A stretch of 33,620 nucleotides of DNA from an uncultured Collinsella sp. (GTDB lineage: Bacteria; Actinomycetota; Coriobacteriia; Coriobacteriales; Coriobacteriaceae), in the NCBI GenBank assembly GCA_902475245.1, contig CABRYP010000028.1:1-33620 (forward strand). Direction: 5' to 3'. Below, piece by piece: positions 1 through 7,721 of the stretch (positions are counted from its first letter, which is position 1; each line of letters starts with the position of its first letter). Under the pieces are notes generated by a model, which saw only the letters and a list, made by a program, of their open reading frames with translations, did not search any database and was not told where the DNA came from. Position numbers and translations under genes: made by a program.

Positions 1-22
1 CGAGCCGTCGCAAGACTTGAAG

Positions 23-54
23 AAGGGGGAGGCCTCGCGGCCTCCCCCTTTTTT
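23..54 (+). terminator. Intrinsic terminator of an upstream gene
   Basis: A 12-bp GC-rich hairpin (aagggggaggcc / ggcctccccctt, loop tcgc) is followed directly by a T run. It ends a + strand transcript whose gene lies before the window and separates it from the acpS operon. Confidence 0.9.
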
Positions 55-104
55 GTATCTCGGGCAATTTGTCTCACATAGTAGCTGTGTTTTATAACCC
101 TCGT

Positions 105-134
105 TTGTCGCATCTTCTGCGAACGGGCTACAAT
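105..134 (+). promoter_or_regulatory. Putative promoter of the acpS operon
   Basis: TTGTCG at 105-110 and TACAAT at 129-134 are separated by 18 bases and lie about 30 bases upstream of the acpS start. This is a reasonable sigma-70-type match and the only good one between the upstream terminator and the gene. Confidence 0.5.
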
Positions 135-163
135 AACTTAGTCTGTGCGATATGGAGGTGAAC

Positions 164-703
164 ATGGCTGAAGCTGGTATCGGCGTTGATATCGTCGAGA
201 TTTCCTGTATGAAATCAATTCTTGAAAAGACGCCGTCGTTTGCTCGGCGTGTGTTTACCGAAGAAGAGCGCGCGTATTGCGATGCATCATCGCGTCCCGC
301 TGCTCACTATGCCAGCCGCTTTGCTTCGCGCGAGGCGGTACTTAAAGCTCTCGGCACGGGTTTTAGTCAAGGCGTTGGTCGCAAGGATGTTTCGGTTACG
401 CGTGATAAACTCGGCAAACCGAAGGCGCTGCTTTCGGGCCGTGCTCTCGAGATCGCTCAAGAACTGGGCGTTGTTGAGGTCGCTCTTTCCATTACGCTTA
501 CGGGAGACTTGGCCGTTGCGAATGCCATCGCGATTACCGAAGATGCTCGGCCTAAGCCAAAAGATGAAAAGGTGAGCACCAAGAAACGCGTTGCGCAGAC
601 ATTTAAAGAGGCTCGCTCTGTATTAGATGAGCTCGAGCAGCTGCAGAATTCAGCATTGACGGAGCACCTGGGCGATGCTTCGCAAGATACGCTAGGAGCA
701 TAG
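164..703 (+). CDS. acpS: Holo-[acyl-carrier-protein] synthase AcpS with C-terminal extension
   Basis: AcpS transfers 4'-phosphopantetheine from CoA to apo-acyl carrier protein, activating fatty acid synthesis in the cytoplasm. The N-terminus GIGVDIVEI carries the metal-binding Asp (D9). The segment RFASREAVLKALG holds the second metal ligand (E57). I chose ATG 164 over ATG 152 because GGAGGTG (154-160) is a strong ribosome binding site for 164 and would be buried inside a longer protein. The 179 residues exceed the usual 115-130. About 50 charged, helix-prone residues follow the catalytic domain and match no domain I know. First gene of a head-to-tail operon; the next gene starts directly after its stop. 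Confidence 0.93.
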   Translation: MAEAGIGVDIVEISCMKSILEKTPSFARRVFTEEERAYCDASSRPAAHYASRFASREAVLKALGTGFSQGVGRKDVSVTRDKLGKPKALLSGRALEIAQELGVVEVALSITLTGDLAVANAIAITEDARPKPKDEKVSTKKRVAQTFKEARSVLDELEQLQNSALTEHLGDASQDTLGA

Positions 704-2320
704 ATGAAACCGGTTTTGAGTACCGAAGAAGTCGTTCGTCTCGAGGATATCATCGAACGCGAAGGGACTTCGAAGGCCGAGCTTATGGAGCTAGCGGGTG
801 AGTTTGCCGCCAACGAGGTCTTGAAGCTCAATCCCGATCGGGTTCTCGTTTTGGTCGGTTTTGGTAATAATGGCGGCGACGGTTGGGTTGCCGCCGATAT
901 CTTGAGCCACAAGGGTGTGGACGTGGATATCGTTTCTCCGGTTGAGCCGGATGAGATTCCTGCTGCTCTGGCACGTCATGTTGCTCGTCGAACTGCCGGT
1001 CGCGATGTGCACGTTTGCGTCGGTCCCTCGCGTGACGAACTCGAGGTTTTGATCGATAAGGCGGATGTTGTTGTCGATGCCATTTTTGGTACCGGTTTCC
1101 ACGGGAATCTGCGTGCGCCGTTCTCCATTTGGATTCCTACGGTCAATGAATGCGCCGATTGTGTCTTATCCATTGATGTCCCCTCGGGCCTGAATGCAGA
1201 GACGGGCGTTGTTGATGACGACTGCATTCGTGCCGAGCGCACGGTGACGATGATTGCGCCCAAGATTGGTCTGTATAGCGCTGATGGCCCTGAGTATGCT
1301 GGCGATTTGATCTGCGGCAATCTTTACGACCGTCTTGACGAAGTCATCGATGATGTTGACCACGCCGCCGAGATTGTCGAGCCCGGTGACTTAGTTGATT
1401 ACTTTGCTCCGCTACCATCGAATATCGATAAGTATTCCCGTGGCTCTGTGCTTATTGTCGCCGGATCGGCGCAATATCCTGGTGCTGCCATTATGGCGGC
1501 CAAGTCTGCAGCTCGCGCGGGTGCTGGTTACGTGGCAGTCGCGGCTCCTGACGCCTGCGCCAATCTCATTCGCATGGCACTTCCTTCGATTCCGGTCTTT
1601 GCTATTCCGTCTGATTCCCGCGGCTCCTTTGGCGCCGCTGCGCGCATGACGGTGTGCGAGATCGCAAAGAAGTACAGCTGCGTGCTGTGCGGTCCCGGTA
1701 TGACGACGTCTGCCGGCGCTATGCAGGTGGTTTCGGGCTTGCTCGAGCTTGATGTACCGCTAATTTTGGACGCCGATGCACTCAACTGCCTTGCTAAGAT
1801 TGCCATTGACGGTATTGATAGTAACCCCGAGATGTATCGCCGCGAGCAGCCGTTGGTTATGACGCCGCACTATCGTGAGCTTTCGCGCCTGGTTGCCGGT
1901 GACGAGGTGAACGACCTTGGTACCGCGATTGCGGCCGCGCAGAAGGTTGTCTGGGCTGCAGGCTCCGACAATCTGGTGGTCATAGCCAAGGGGCCGACGA
2001 CGGCTATCTGTGGCGTTGAGCGCGTGCTGCTGCCACTCTCGGGTCCGGCTTCTCTGGCAACTGCCGGTTCTGGTGATGTTCTCGCGGGTATTTTGGCCGG
2101 CACGCTTGCCACCATGCGCGACGAGATGGATCGTTGGGAGCTGCTGTATTCGTACGCCGTCGCACTTCACAGCTACGCCGGTTTTGCTGCGGCGACGGAG
2201 TATGGTGAGAAGAGCGTTATCGCGACCGATCTTATCGACTTGATCGGTCCTGCCATGGAGCTGGCGGCAAAGGATGCGCTCGAAGATCTGGGAATCATGG
2301 ACGAAGGGTCGGATGACTAA
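704..2320 (+). CDS. nnr: Bifunctional NAD(P)HX epimerase / ADP-dependent NAD(P)HX dehydratase
   Basis: This repair enzyme reverses damaged, hydrated NAD(P)H. The N-terminal YjeF-N domain (about residues 1-220) epimerises R-NAD(P)HX and shows the GNNGGDG motif near residue 53. The C-terminal ribokinase-like domain (about 225-538) dehydrates S-NAD(P)HX and carries CGPGM, LDADALN, TPHYREL and AGSGDVLAG, the last being the ADP-binding and catalytic loop. The 538 residues suit the two-domain bacterial form. ATG 704 abuts the acpS stop, with a TAGGAG ribosome binding site inside the end of acpS, so the two genes are probably translationally coupled. Confidence 0.95.
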   Translation: MKPVLSTEEVVRLEDIIEREGTSKAELMELAGEFAANEVLKLNPDRVLVLVGFGNNGGDGWVAADILSHKGVDVDIVSPVEPDEIPAALARHVARRTAGRDVHVCVGPSRDELEVLIDKADVVVDAIFGTGFHGNLRAPFSIWIPTVNECADCVLSIDVPSGLNAETGVVDDDCIRAERTVTMIAPKIGLYSADGPEYAGDLICGNLYDRLDEVIDDVDHAAEIVEPGDLVDYFAPLPSNIDKYSRGSVLIVAGSAQYPGAAIMAAKSAARAGAGYVAVAAPDACANLIRMALPSIPVFAIPSDSRGSFGAAARMTVCEIAKKYSCVLCGPGMTTSAGAMQVVSGLLELDVPLILDADALNCLAKIAIDGIDSNPEMYRREQPLVMTPHYRELSRLVAGDEVNDLGTAIAAAQKVVWAAGSDNLVVIAKGPTTAICGVERVLLPLSGPASLATAGSGDVLAGILAGTLATMRDEMDRWELLYSYAVALHSYAGFAAATEYGEKSVIATDLIDLIGPAMELAAKDALEDLGIMDEGSDD

Positions 2321-2322
2321 TC

Positions 2323-3468
2323 ATGAATAAAGCCGATTTGACGCGCTGGTCCTGGGTCGAGATCGACCGCGGGGCGCTCCGTCGCAACACGAGGGCCTAT
2401 AAGAACTTGCTGAATCCACGTCAGCGCCTGTGCTGCGTGGTCAAGGCCGATGCTTATGGTCATGGAGCTGTTGAGTGCGCCAAGATCATGTATTCGGCCG
2501 GTGCCGACATGTTTGCCGTGGCGACGGTTAACGAGGGCGTTGAGCTCCGACAGGGCGGGATTACGAAACCCGTCCTCATCCTAAGCGAGCCGCCTATCGA
2601 GGCCATTCCGACGTTGCTCGAGTTTGATATCATGCCCTCGGTCTATACGTCTGACTTTGCTCTTGCGTATGGAGAATGTGCCGTCGCGGCGGGCAAAGTG
2701 GGCAAGTACCATCTTGCCATCGAGACGGGCATGAATCGTATCGGCGTTCACTACACGCAGGTGCTCGACTTTGTCCGCGGTATAAATTTCCATCGCGGTA
2801 TTCAGTGCGACGGCGTATTTACGCACTTCGCCACGGCCGATGAACCTTCGGGCTGGGACTACAAGCTGCAGTGCCAGCGTTTTACCGAGGCCGTTCAGGC
2901 CATTAAGGACGCAGGTTTTGAATGCGGTATCGTGCATTGTGCCAATACGCCATCCTCGATGCTCGATTCTTCAATGCACTTTGACATGATTCGTGCCGGC
3001 ATCGGTTTGTATGGTCTGCAGCCATGTGAGCTGAGTGGTCGCGTGATGCAGCTTGATCCCGTCATGAGCGTCCACGCGCGTGTGACGCGCGTGGCACACC
3101 CTGCGATGGGCGAGGGCGTGGGCTACGGCTTTACCTACCGCGTACCGCGCACGTGCGTTCAGATCTGCACCCTTCCGATCGGTTATGCCGATGGCCTTTC
3201 GCGTACGCTTTCCAATCGTATGGACGTGCTGTATCGCGGCGAGCGTGTGCGTCAGGTGGGCAATATCTGCATGGACCAGTTTATGGTCGCCATTCAGTCC
3301 AACCCGGCGCATGAGATTCCCGAGGCCGAGTATGGTGACGAGATGATCATTGTCGGCCGCGATGGAGATGCCGAGATTACCATGGACGAGATGGCGCGCC
3401 TACGCGGCACGATTAACTACGAGGTCGCTTGCGGCTTTGGTATGCGTCTCGACAAGGTCTACGTGTAG
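2323..3468 (+). CDS. alr: Alanine racemase
   Basis: PLP-dependent interconversion of L- and D-alanine, supplying D-Ala for peptidoglycan. The PLP lysine lies in VVKADAYGHG (K41), and the second catalytic residue is in the C-terminal barrel near GVGYGFTYR. Also visible are the ETGMNRIG and RAGIGLYG segments and the C-terminal IGYADGLSR and CMDQFMV motifs typical of Alr. At 381 residues it has the normal length. It starts 2 bases after the nnr stop, so it belongs to the same transcript. The order acpS-nnr-alr is a common one in Gram-positive bacteria. Confidence 0.96.
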   Translation: MNKADLTRWSWVEIDRGALRRNTRAYKNLLNPRQRLCCVVKADAYGHGAVECAKIMYSAGADMFAVATVNEGVELRQGGITKPVLILSEPPIEAIPTLLEFDIMPSVYTSDFALAYGECAVAAGKVGKYHLAIETGMNRIGVHYTQVLDFVRGINFHRGIQCDGVFTHFATADEPSGWDYKLQCQRFTEAVQAIKDAGFECGIVHCANTPSSMLDSSMHFDMIRAGIGLYGLQPCELSGRVMQLDPVMSVHARVTRVAHPAMGEGVGYGFTYRVPRTCVQICTLPIGYADGLSRTLSNRMDVLYRGERVRQVGNICMDQFMVAIQSNPAHEIPEAEYGDEMIIVGRDGDAEITMDEMARLRGTINYEVACGFGMRLDKVYV

Positions 3469-3476
3469 GAGTCGCT

Positions 3477-4097
3477 ATGGGCGTCATGCACATTCCCGGC
3501 CATAGCCATCAGGCGCCGCGTGAGGTCGCACTCGAGGAGATCGAGGCCGTTCTGGGCGATTGTCACCTTTGCCAGCTTTACCAGTCGCGCCACAACATCG
3601 TGTTTGGCGTGGGAAACCCCCGCGCTCGCGTGATGTTTATTGGCGAGGCGCCGGGCCGTAATGAGGATTTGCAGGGCGAGCCCTTTGTGGGGGCGGCAGG
3701 CGAGGACCTCAACGGCATTTTGTCGCTGGCGGGGCTCAAACGCGAAGACGTCTACATTGCCAACGTGCTTAAGTGCCGCCCGCCGGGAAACCGCAATCCG
3801 CGTCCCGAGGAAGTGCTGGCTTGCTCGCCGTTTTTGCGCGAGCAGATTCGAAGCATCTGGCCCGATATCATCGTGACGCTCGGCAACCCCGCAACGCACT
3901 TTGTGCTCAAGACCGAGATCGGCATTACCAAGCTGCGCGGCAGGTTCCATCAGATGGGGCACTTTGTGGTGATGCCCACTTTCCATCCGGCAGCAGCGCT
4001 ACGCAATCCAGCGTGGCAGGAGCTGCTGGAGGAAGACTTTAAGATGCTGGGCGACTATCTGGGGCGACATCCCGCACCAGAGGACGCCTCGGAATAA
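3477..4097 (+). CDS. Family 4 uracil-DNA glycosylase (4Fe-4S)
   Basis: Removes uracil from DNA as the first step of base-excision repair. Motif 1 is GEAPGRNED followed by GEPFVGAAG; motif 2 is TFHPAAALRNP. Four cysteines at residues 29, 32, 100 and 116 have the spacing (3, 68, 16) expected of the 4Fe-4S cluster in family 4 enzymes. The frame is open to 3429 inside alr, but ATG 3477 follows TAGGAG with proper spacing and gives a normal 206-residue protein. It is the fourth gene of the operon, 8 bases after alr. Confidence 0.93.
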   Translation: MGVMHIPGHSHQAPREVALEEIEAVLGDCHLCQLYQSRHNIVFGVGNPRARVMFIGEAPGRNEDLQGEPFVGAAGEDLNGILSLAGLKREDVYIANVLKCRPPGNRNPRPEEVLACSPFLREQIRSIWPDIIVTLGNPATHFVLKTEIGITKLRGRFHQMGHFVVMPTFHPAAALRNPAWQELLEEDFKMLGDYLGRHPAPEDASE

Positions 4098-4109
4098 TAA
4101 GGAGCATAT

Positions 4110-4616
4110 ATGTCCCTGGAGCGCCTGGGGGTAGGTACTTACAAAACGACTTGCGCTGCCGATACGGAGTACTTTGGCGAGCTAATTGCACCGTGCCTTG
4201 AGGACGGAGATGTGCTCATCCTGACCGGTGGCCTGGGAGTGGGCAAAACTCACTTTACCAAGGGCGTCTCGCGCGGGCTGGGCGATGGGCATATGGTTAC
4301 GAGTCCTACGTTTGCGCTCATGGCCGTTCACGATCAAGGTCGTATTCCGCTGTTTCACTTTGATCTATACCGCCTGGAGCATGCCTACGAGCTCGAGGAT
4401 ACGGGCATTTTCGATGTGCTGGGCTATGAGGGTGCTTGCCTGCTGGAATGGGGCGAACAATTCCAGGACGAGCTGACGGATGAGTATCTTTCGGTGACGC
4501 TCAGGCGTGATGAGGGCGACAGCGATGTGCGAACGATAACGCTCGAGGCGCACGGTGACCGCGCAATGGAGCTTTCCCATTTGATTGATAAGGCTGTACA
4601 AGATGAGCTTGCATAA
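4110..4616 (+). CDS. tsaE: tRNA threonylcarbamoyladenosine biosynthesis ATPase TsaE
   Basis: TsaE is the small ATPase needed with TsaB and TsaD to make t6A at position 37 of ANN-decoding tRNAs. The Walker A motif GGLGVGKTHF (K46, T47) is followed by SPTFALMAVH and by FHFDLYRLE, a typical TsaE segment. The 168 residues suit the family. The ribosome binding site AAGGAG precedes ATG 4110. The last 14 bases overlap the start of the TsaB-RimI-TsaD gene, which places all the t6A transfer-complex components seen here in one coupled unit. Confidence 0.95.
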   Translation: MSLERLGVGTYKTTCAADTEYFGELIAPCLEDGDVLILTGGLGVGKTHFTKGVSRGLGDGHMVTSPTFALMAVHDQGRIPLFHFDLYRLEHAYELEDTGIFDVLGYEGACLLEWGEQFQDELTDEYLSVTLRRDEGDSDVRTITLEAHGDRAMELSHLIDKAVQDELA

Positions 4617-6987
4617 CGACAACGCGCTGGTGGTGGCGCTCGATACCTCGACCGACATGCTTGCCTGCGCGGCAAGCTGGATTGATGGGCAGACGGGTGA
4701 GACGAAGCTCGTGAGTGGCGACCACATGTGTCGCCGTCACGCCAACGTTGAGCTCGTGAATACCGTTGATGGCGTGCTGGCTCAAGCCGGTCTGGATCGC
4801 AGCGATGTTGGTTGCTATGTGGTCGGCCGCGGCCCGGGGTCCTTTACGGGTGTGCGCATCGGCATCTCCACTGCCAAGGGCCTCGCGCGTGGTGCCAATG
4901 TTCCGCTGCTGGGCGTGTCGACGCTCGACGCTTGCGCTTGGACGGCGTGGAAGGCTGGCGTGCGCGGCAAGCTTGGTATCTTGGCCGATGCTATGCGCGG
5001 TGAGGTATATCCGGCGCTGTATATGCTGGTCGATGAGGGTCCCGAGCGTCAATTTGAGCGCGAACACGTGGTCAAGGCCGCCGTGGCGCTCGATGAGTGG
5101 CGCCAAGCAGCGGACTGGGGCCAGGTTCAGCTGACCGGTGACGGTCTCGTGCGCTATGGCAAGCTGCTGGGTGAGGACGAGGCCGCCCGCTGCGTGGAGC
5201 GCGACCTGTGGTGGCCTTCGGGCGAGGGCTTGCTGCTCGCGCACGCTGCGGGTGACGGCGATCCGGCCCGCGTCCTGCCGATTTACACGCGCCTTTCGGA
5301 TGCCGAGGAAAACGAGCGCAAGCGTCTTGGTCTTGCCGAGAGTGCGCAGAGCGAAATTACGGGTGTTGCCGATGAGCTCGCCGGTCGTCATCTGCAGTTC
5401 CGTCCCATGGGCGCGGCGGATGCCGAGGGCGCGAGCGCGCTGGAGGCTGCCTGCTTTGAAGGTGCCGGACACGAGGCGTGGACGCCGGGCATGTTCCTGT
5501 CCGAACTGGGCGAGGACGTCGCTGCGCCGCGTAGTTGGTGGGTGGCACACGACGACGGCAAGCTGCTGGGCCTTGCCGGCGGTATGGTCGTGGACGGTGA
5601 TGTGCAGATTCTGGATGTCGCCGTCGACCCAGCACATCGCCGTGAGGGCATTGCCCGCAAGCTGCTGTCGCACGTGAGCTATGATGCCCAGATGCTCGGC
5701 TGCACTACGGCTTCGCTCGAGGTCGAGGACGGTAACGAGGGAGCGACCGCGCTTTATAACGCTCTGGGCTTTACCGAGGCTGGCCGTCGCCGCGGCTACT
5801 ATGGTGCCGGCAAGGATGCCATCGTCATGACGGCTCCGCTGCCCCTGGTGCTTCCGGTCGACAATGCTTCGCCCGAGCCGACGGCGGCAGAGCAGCGCGT
5901 ATGGCCGCTGCCTGCGCCTGGGCGCTCCGAGGGGGAGCGTGCCGAAATTGAGCGCCGCCGCCTAGTGCTCGCTATCGAGAGTTCCTGCGACGAGACGGCC
6001 GTGGCGATTATCGATGCGGATGGCAATATGCTGGCCAACCAGGTGTCGACACAGATTGATTTTCATGCCCGCTTTGGCGGCGTGGTGCCCGAGATCGCCT
6101 CGCGCAAACACGTTGAGGTGATTGTGAGTGTCGTGGATGCGGCGCTCGAGGATGCCGCAGCATCGCTTGGTCTTGAGGGTGGAGCCATCGCGCCGAGCGA
6201 ACTCGCCGCTGTTGGCGTGACACAGGGTCCGGGCCTGGTGGGTGCTCTGGTAGTGGGCGTCGCCTTCGCCAAGGGCTTTGCCTATGCCGCCGGTAAGCCG
6301 CTCGTGTGCGTCAACCATCTGGAGGGCCATCTGTTCGCCAATCTGCTGGCGCAGCCCGATCTCAGGCCGCCGTTTATCTTCACGCTCGTCTCGGGCGGTC
6401 ATACCATGCTCGTGCACGTGAAGGCATGGGGCGACTACGAGGTACTTGGTGAGACACTCGACGATGCTGTGGGCGAGGCCTTCGACAAGGTAGCCAAGGC
6501 GTTGGGTCTGGGCTATCCAGGTGGCCCCATCATCTCCAAGCTGGCCGAGACGGGCAATCCCCGCGCGATCGATTTTCCTCGCGCGCTTAACAGCAGGGGG
6601 GACTATCGCTTCTCGCTTTCGGGCCTCAAGACGGCGGTGACGCTCTACATCGAGCAGGAGACCAAGGCCGGGCGCACGATTCACCTGCCCGATCTGGCGG
6701 CTTCGTTTGAGGCAGCCGTCTTTGACGTTCAGTACAAGAAGGCCAAGAACGCGCTGCATGCCACCGGATGCAAGGAATACTGCATCGGCGGCGGCGTCTC
6801 GGCTAATCCGCATCTGCGCGAGATGATGATCAAGAAGCTCGGGCGCCAGGGCATCCGCGTGACGGTGCCGCCCTTGTCTGCCTGCACCGATAACGCCGCC
6901 ATGATCGCGGAGGTCGCTCGCCGTAAATTCGACCGAGGAGAAATCTCGCCGTTCGACGTCGACGCCGATCCGAACATGACGCTGTAG
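4603..6987 (+). CDS. tsaD: Trifunctional fusion TsaB - RimI acetyltransferase - TsaD
   Basis: One 794-residue chain carries three proteins that are usually separate. Residues 1 to about 235 are TsaB, with ALDTST and GRGPGSFTGVRIG. Residues about 263-415 are a GNAT acetyltransferase like RimI, with LDVAVDPAHRREGIARKL as the acetyl-CoA loop and the C-terminal ALYNALGF segment; RimI acetylates the N-terminus of ribosomal protein S18. Residues about 453-794 are TsaD, with AIESSCDETAVAI, the metal pair in HLEGH (H572, H576), LVSGGHT and the C-terminal CTDNAAMIA. The linker at about 416-452 is Pro/Glu rich. ATG 4603 lies inside the tsaE end; a TTG at 4585 is also in frame but would extend the overlap. 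All catalytic motifs look intact. Last gene of the operon; palindrome A begins 12 bases after the stop. Confidence 0.95.
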   Translation: MSLHNDNALVVALDTSTDMLACAASWIDGQTGETKLVSGDHMCRRHANVELVNTVDGVLAQAGLDRSDVGCYVVGRGPGSFTGVRIGISTAKGLARGANVPLLGVSTLDACAWTAWKAGVRGKLGILADAMRGEVYPALYMLVDEGPERQFEREHVVKAAVALDEWRQAADWGQVQLTGDGLVRYGKLLGEDEAARCVERDLWWPSGEGLLLAHAAGDGDPARVLPIYTRLSDAEENERKRLGLAESAQSEITGVADELAGRHLQFRPMGAADAEGASALEAACFEGAGHEAWTPGMFLSELGEDVAAPRSWWVAHDDGKLLGLAGGMVVDGDVQILDVAVDPAHRREGIARKLLSHVSYDAQMLGCTTASLEVEDGNEGATALYNALGFTEAGRRRGYYGAGKDAIVMTAPLPLVLPVDNASPEPTAAEQRVWPLPAPGRSEGERAEIERRRLVLAIESSCDETAVAIIDADGNMLANQVSTQIDFHARFGGVVPEIASRKHVEVIVSVVDAALEDAAASLGLEGGAIAPSELAAVGVTQGPGLVGALVVGVAFAKGFAYAAGKPLVCVNHLEGHLFANLLAQPDLRPPFIFTLVSGGHTMLVHVKAWGDYEVLGETLDDAVGEAFDKVAKALGLGYPGGPIISKLAETGNPRAIDFPRALNSRGDYRFSLSGLKTAVTLYIEQETKAGRTIHLPDLAASFEAAVFDVQYKKAKNALHATGCKEYCIGGGVSANPHLREMMIKKLGRQGIRVTVPPLSACTDNAAMIAEVARRKFDRGEISPFDVDADPNMTL

Positions 6988-6999
6988 TCGTACGGGTGC

Positions 7000-7152
7000 G
7001 GTCCCCGGCCCTGACCGGCCCGGCGGCCCCATATGAACTTTCCTGCTCTACAGTCCTGCTCACGACGGAGGCCACATTAAGTGGCCTCCTGTTCGTGCGG
7101 AACTCGCGATAAAGTTCATATGGGGCCGCCGGGCCGGTCAGGGCCGGGGACC
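7000..7152 (+). repeat. Palindromic element copy A (conserved core, 42-bp private arms)
   Basis: Two perfectly complementary 42-base arms (7000-7041 and 7111-7152) flank a 69-base core (7042-7110). The core starts cctgctctacag, ends ggaactcgcgat, and contains a 9-bp inner hairpin ggaggccac / gtggcctcc with loop attaa. The core is identical to that of copy C (12104-12172) and closely matches B and D, while the arms are unlike those of the other copies. It begins 12 bases after the tsaD stop. Only a short TTTC follows, so it is a poor classical terminator. Confidence 0.93.
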
Positions 7153-7262
7153 TTTCTGTATCGATATAGCTTCTGAGCTGGATCGGTGTCGACAACGTCC
7201 AGCAAGGCTAGCAAGCCAGCGTCGAATTTCCGGCGTGCTTTAGCTGAAAGAAAAGATGGCAT
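7116..7262 (-). pseudogene. Possible small ORF or gene remnant between palindromes A and B
   Basis: A 48-codon minus-strand frame begins at ATG 7262. Its first 37 residues look protein-like (MPSFLSAKARRKFDAGLLAL, then an acidic stretch and KLYRYRK), but its end runs into the right arm of palindrome A and stops there. It may be the truncated start of a gene cut off by palindrome A, or chance. A GGAG lies upstream, inside a 9-bp hairpin (7261-7281) that also covers the ATG. I do not recognise the protein. Confidence 0.2.
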
Positions 7263-7281
7263 GCGGAGCTTTGCTCCGCAT
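7261..7281. repeat. Short perfect hairpin
   Basis: A 9-bp perfect inverted repeat atgcggagc / gctccgcat with loop ttt. It lies 11 bases before palindrome B. No T run follows on either strand, so it is not a convincing terminator. Confidence 0.6.
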
Positions 7282-7292
7282 TTGGGATGGGA

Positions 7293-7428
7293 GCCCCTCG
7301 GGAGCGAGCGGGCGTATACAAGGTTTATCGCGAGTTCCGCACGAGCCGGAGAGCACTTAATGTGCTCTCCGTGCGAGCAGGACTGTAGAGCAGGAAACCT
7401 TGTATACGCCCGCTCGCTCCCGAGGGGC
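7293..7428 (-). repeat. Palindromic element copy B (reverse orientation, 34-bp private arms)
   Basis: Perfect 34-base arms (7293-7326 and 7395-7428) flank a 68-base core (7327-7394) that is the reverse complement of the A/C core type. Its inner stem reads ggagagcac / gtgctctcc where A and C have ggaggccac / gtggcctcc, so both sides of the stem changed together. The loop attaa and both core ends are unchanged. No minus-strand gene lies just upstream in the element's own orientation, unlike copies A, C and D. The stretch 7429-7526 that follows shows only a short A/T-rich inverted repeat near 7489-7511. Confidence 0.92.
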
Positions 7429-7526
7429 ATTTCTCATGCAAAAACTTTTGTTGGGTAAAGTCCGAGGTCAGTGGCGTTTTATACCGAGAATTTCAAAAAA
7501 AGTTGAAAATTCATTACAAATTTGCG

Positions 7527-7555
7527 TTGACTTTAGGTAACTAAAGTTACATACT
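7527..7555 (+). promoter_or_regulatory. Putative promoter of the leader-cstA unit, with palindromic operator
   Basis: TTGACT (7527-7532) and CATACT (7550-7555) are spaced 17 bases apart. The spacer contains a 14-base palindrome GTAACT-aa-AGTTAC (7537-7550), placed where a bound repressor would block RNA polymerase. The region just upstream is A/T rich, unlike the surroundings. Confidence 0.5.
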
Positions 7556-7625
7556 CCTTTTCAACCACTGGGGGATGTGAACCGCACGGATCGTTCGCAT
7601 CATGATTGAAGAGGATTTTTTAGAC

Positions 7626-7670
7626 ATGTTCACGCATCAGCTAAACATTATCAGCGTAGTAATTATCTGA
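7626..7670 (+). CDS. Putative leader peptide rich in Ile/Val (attenuator control)
   Basis: A 14-codon frame encodes MFTHQLNIISVVII and is preceded by GAAGAGGA at 7608-7615. The cluster Ile-Ile-Ser-Val-Val-Ile-Ile, with two consecutive GTA codons, resembles the Ile/Val-rich part of the E. coli ilv leader peptide. Alternative hairpins (7673-7697, or gcccgt / acgggc at 7692-7710) and then an intrinsic terminator (7722-7760) follow it. This is the arrangement expected for ribosome-mediated attenuation in response to charged Ile or Val tRNA. The function is inferred from this layout. Confidence 0.55.
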   Translation: MFTHQLNIISVVII

Positions 7671-7721
7671 TGCGGGTTAGCACATACAGCTAGCCCGTAC
7701 GATAACGGGCGGCTGATGAAG

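Noticed and set aside
152..163. ATG 152 as the acpS start
   Set aside because: It would place the strong GGAGGTG ribosome binding site inside the gene; ATG 164 fits that site and the family N-terminus.
4501..5673. 390-codon minus-strand frame opposite tsaE and tsaBD
   Set aside because: No family motif; it overlaps an intact essential gene.
7000..7152. Palindrome A as an ordinary intrinsic terminator
   Set aside because: The stem is far longer than needed, has a large structured core, and is followed by only three T. Copy D has a separate true terminator downstream.
7000..7428. Integron attC sites or IS ends
   Set aside because: attC sites have conserved ends and variable centres, the opposite of what is seen. 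No integrase or transposase is present, and no direct target duplication flanks the copies.
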